Positions 17,385-17,621 of a DNA stretch of 17,621 nt are shown here, in pieces (position 1 is the stretch's first letter; every line of letters starts with the position of its first letter). Source of the stretch: Gamarada debralockiae (Eukaryota; Ascomycota; Leotiomycetes; Helotiales; Hyphodiscaceae); assembly GCA_002803225.1 (NCBI GenBank), contig NXFV01000712.1, positions 1 through 17,621 on the forward strand. Reading direction: 5' to 3'. Under the pieces are notes generated by a model that saw only the letters and a list, made by a program, of their open reading frames with translations, had not been told where the DNA came from and ran no database searches. The position numbers and the translations under genes were made by a program.

Positions 17385-17621
17385 ATGAACCTCCCGACGT
17401 CCGCGGCTTGCGGCCCCCCTCCTAGAGCGGCAGTCTACGATAATATTGCTACTGCGTCTGCTTCCCTCCAAGCCCATGCAAAAGCCCACGGATATGCGTT
17501 GATTGTCAGGTCTACCTACCCGAATAACGCCAGTCCGATTAGGGTTATATATGCCTATAATAGGCAAGGAAGGACTCAATCGAAGAGTCAAAACCCTGAT
17601 ATTCATCCCCAGAGACACCGA
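17385..17621 (+). CDS. N-terminus of a FAR1/MULE-type transposase, partial (runs off the window)
   Basis: From the ATG at 17385 a frame stays open for 79 codons to the window end. It reads PPPRAAVYDNIATASASLQA, then HAKAHGYALIVRST and IRVIYAYNRQGR. This resembles the N-terminal FAR1-like DNA-binding region of fungal Mutator-like transposases: a short aromatic start, SLQAHA-type helix, HGYAL strand, then a basic YxYxRxGR strand; the usual Cys/His residues would follow outside the window. The sense frame is uninterrupted, so this copy may be younger than the relic at 318-1829. It begins about 130 bp after the NLR similarity ends. Family call is by motif pattern only. Confidence 0.6.
   Translation, partial: MNLPTSAACGPPPRAAVYDNIATASASLQAHAKAHGYALIVRSTYPNNASPIRVIYAYNRQGRTQSKSQNPDIHPQRHR

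Noticed and set aside
17364..17618. 84-codon minus-strand frame
   Set aside because: Antisense to the FAR1/MULE-type N-terminus, which has the better family match.

Overview
The window looks like nuclear DNA of a filamentous ascomycete (Pezizomycotina; the exact class cannot be told from here). The evidence is short 45-65 nt introns with GTAAGT/GTGAGT donors and CTAAC/CTAAT-like branch sites, and families typical of this group: a HET-domain protein, a fungal rhodopsin-like membrane protein, a fungal NLR N-terminus, an S/T/P-rich wall protein and a membrane-anchored aspartic-protease-like protein. No rRNA, tRNA, CRISPR or bacterial operon structure is visible.

Layout. (1) 1-1829 is AT-rich transposon debris: the end of a pogo/Tigger-like DNA transposon (1-135, next to a TA), then a decayed multi-exon MULE-type transposase on + (318-1829). 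(2) 2426-8198 is an apparently healthy divergent gene pair sharing a 1.46 kb upstream region. On - is a three-exon, 670-residue membrane-anchored A1-peptidase-fold protein whose first catalytic Asp motif is replaced by Ser-Thr-Ser. On + is a two-exon, 713-residue secreted S/T/P-rich protein with three 26-residue tandem repeats and a GPI-signal-like tail. (3) 8930-11401 (-) is an intact intronless HET-domain gene. (4) 12131-15361 holds two convergent pseudogenes: a secreted phosphoesterase/phospholipase-C-type gene (+) that has lost its catalytic N-terminal part, and a rhodopsin-like integral membrane protein (-) with stops and frameshifts. (5) 15750-16031 is a 282 bp MITE with 37 bp terminal inverted repeats and two diverged internal direct modules. 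(6) 16644 to about 17257 is a broken NLR N-terminus that stops just before its NACHT domain would begin. It is followed by a palindrome and, at 17385, an open N-terminus of a FAR1/MULE-type transposase that runs off the window.

Altogether, three intact genes sit between two transposon-rich, decaying flanks. The two intact secretory-route genes probably act at the cell surface or wall. The HET gene and the NLR relic belong to fungal non-self-recognition families, but nothing here proves that they work together. Several pseudogene stops (TGG to TGA, CGA to TGA) fit C:G to T:A transitions such as repeat-induced point mutation (RIP) or ordinary deamination would give. Family names come from motif recognition by eye; no database search was run.
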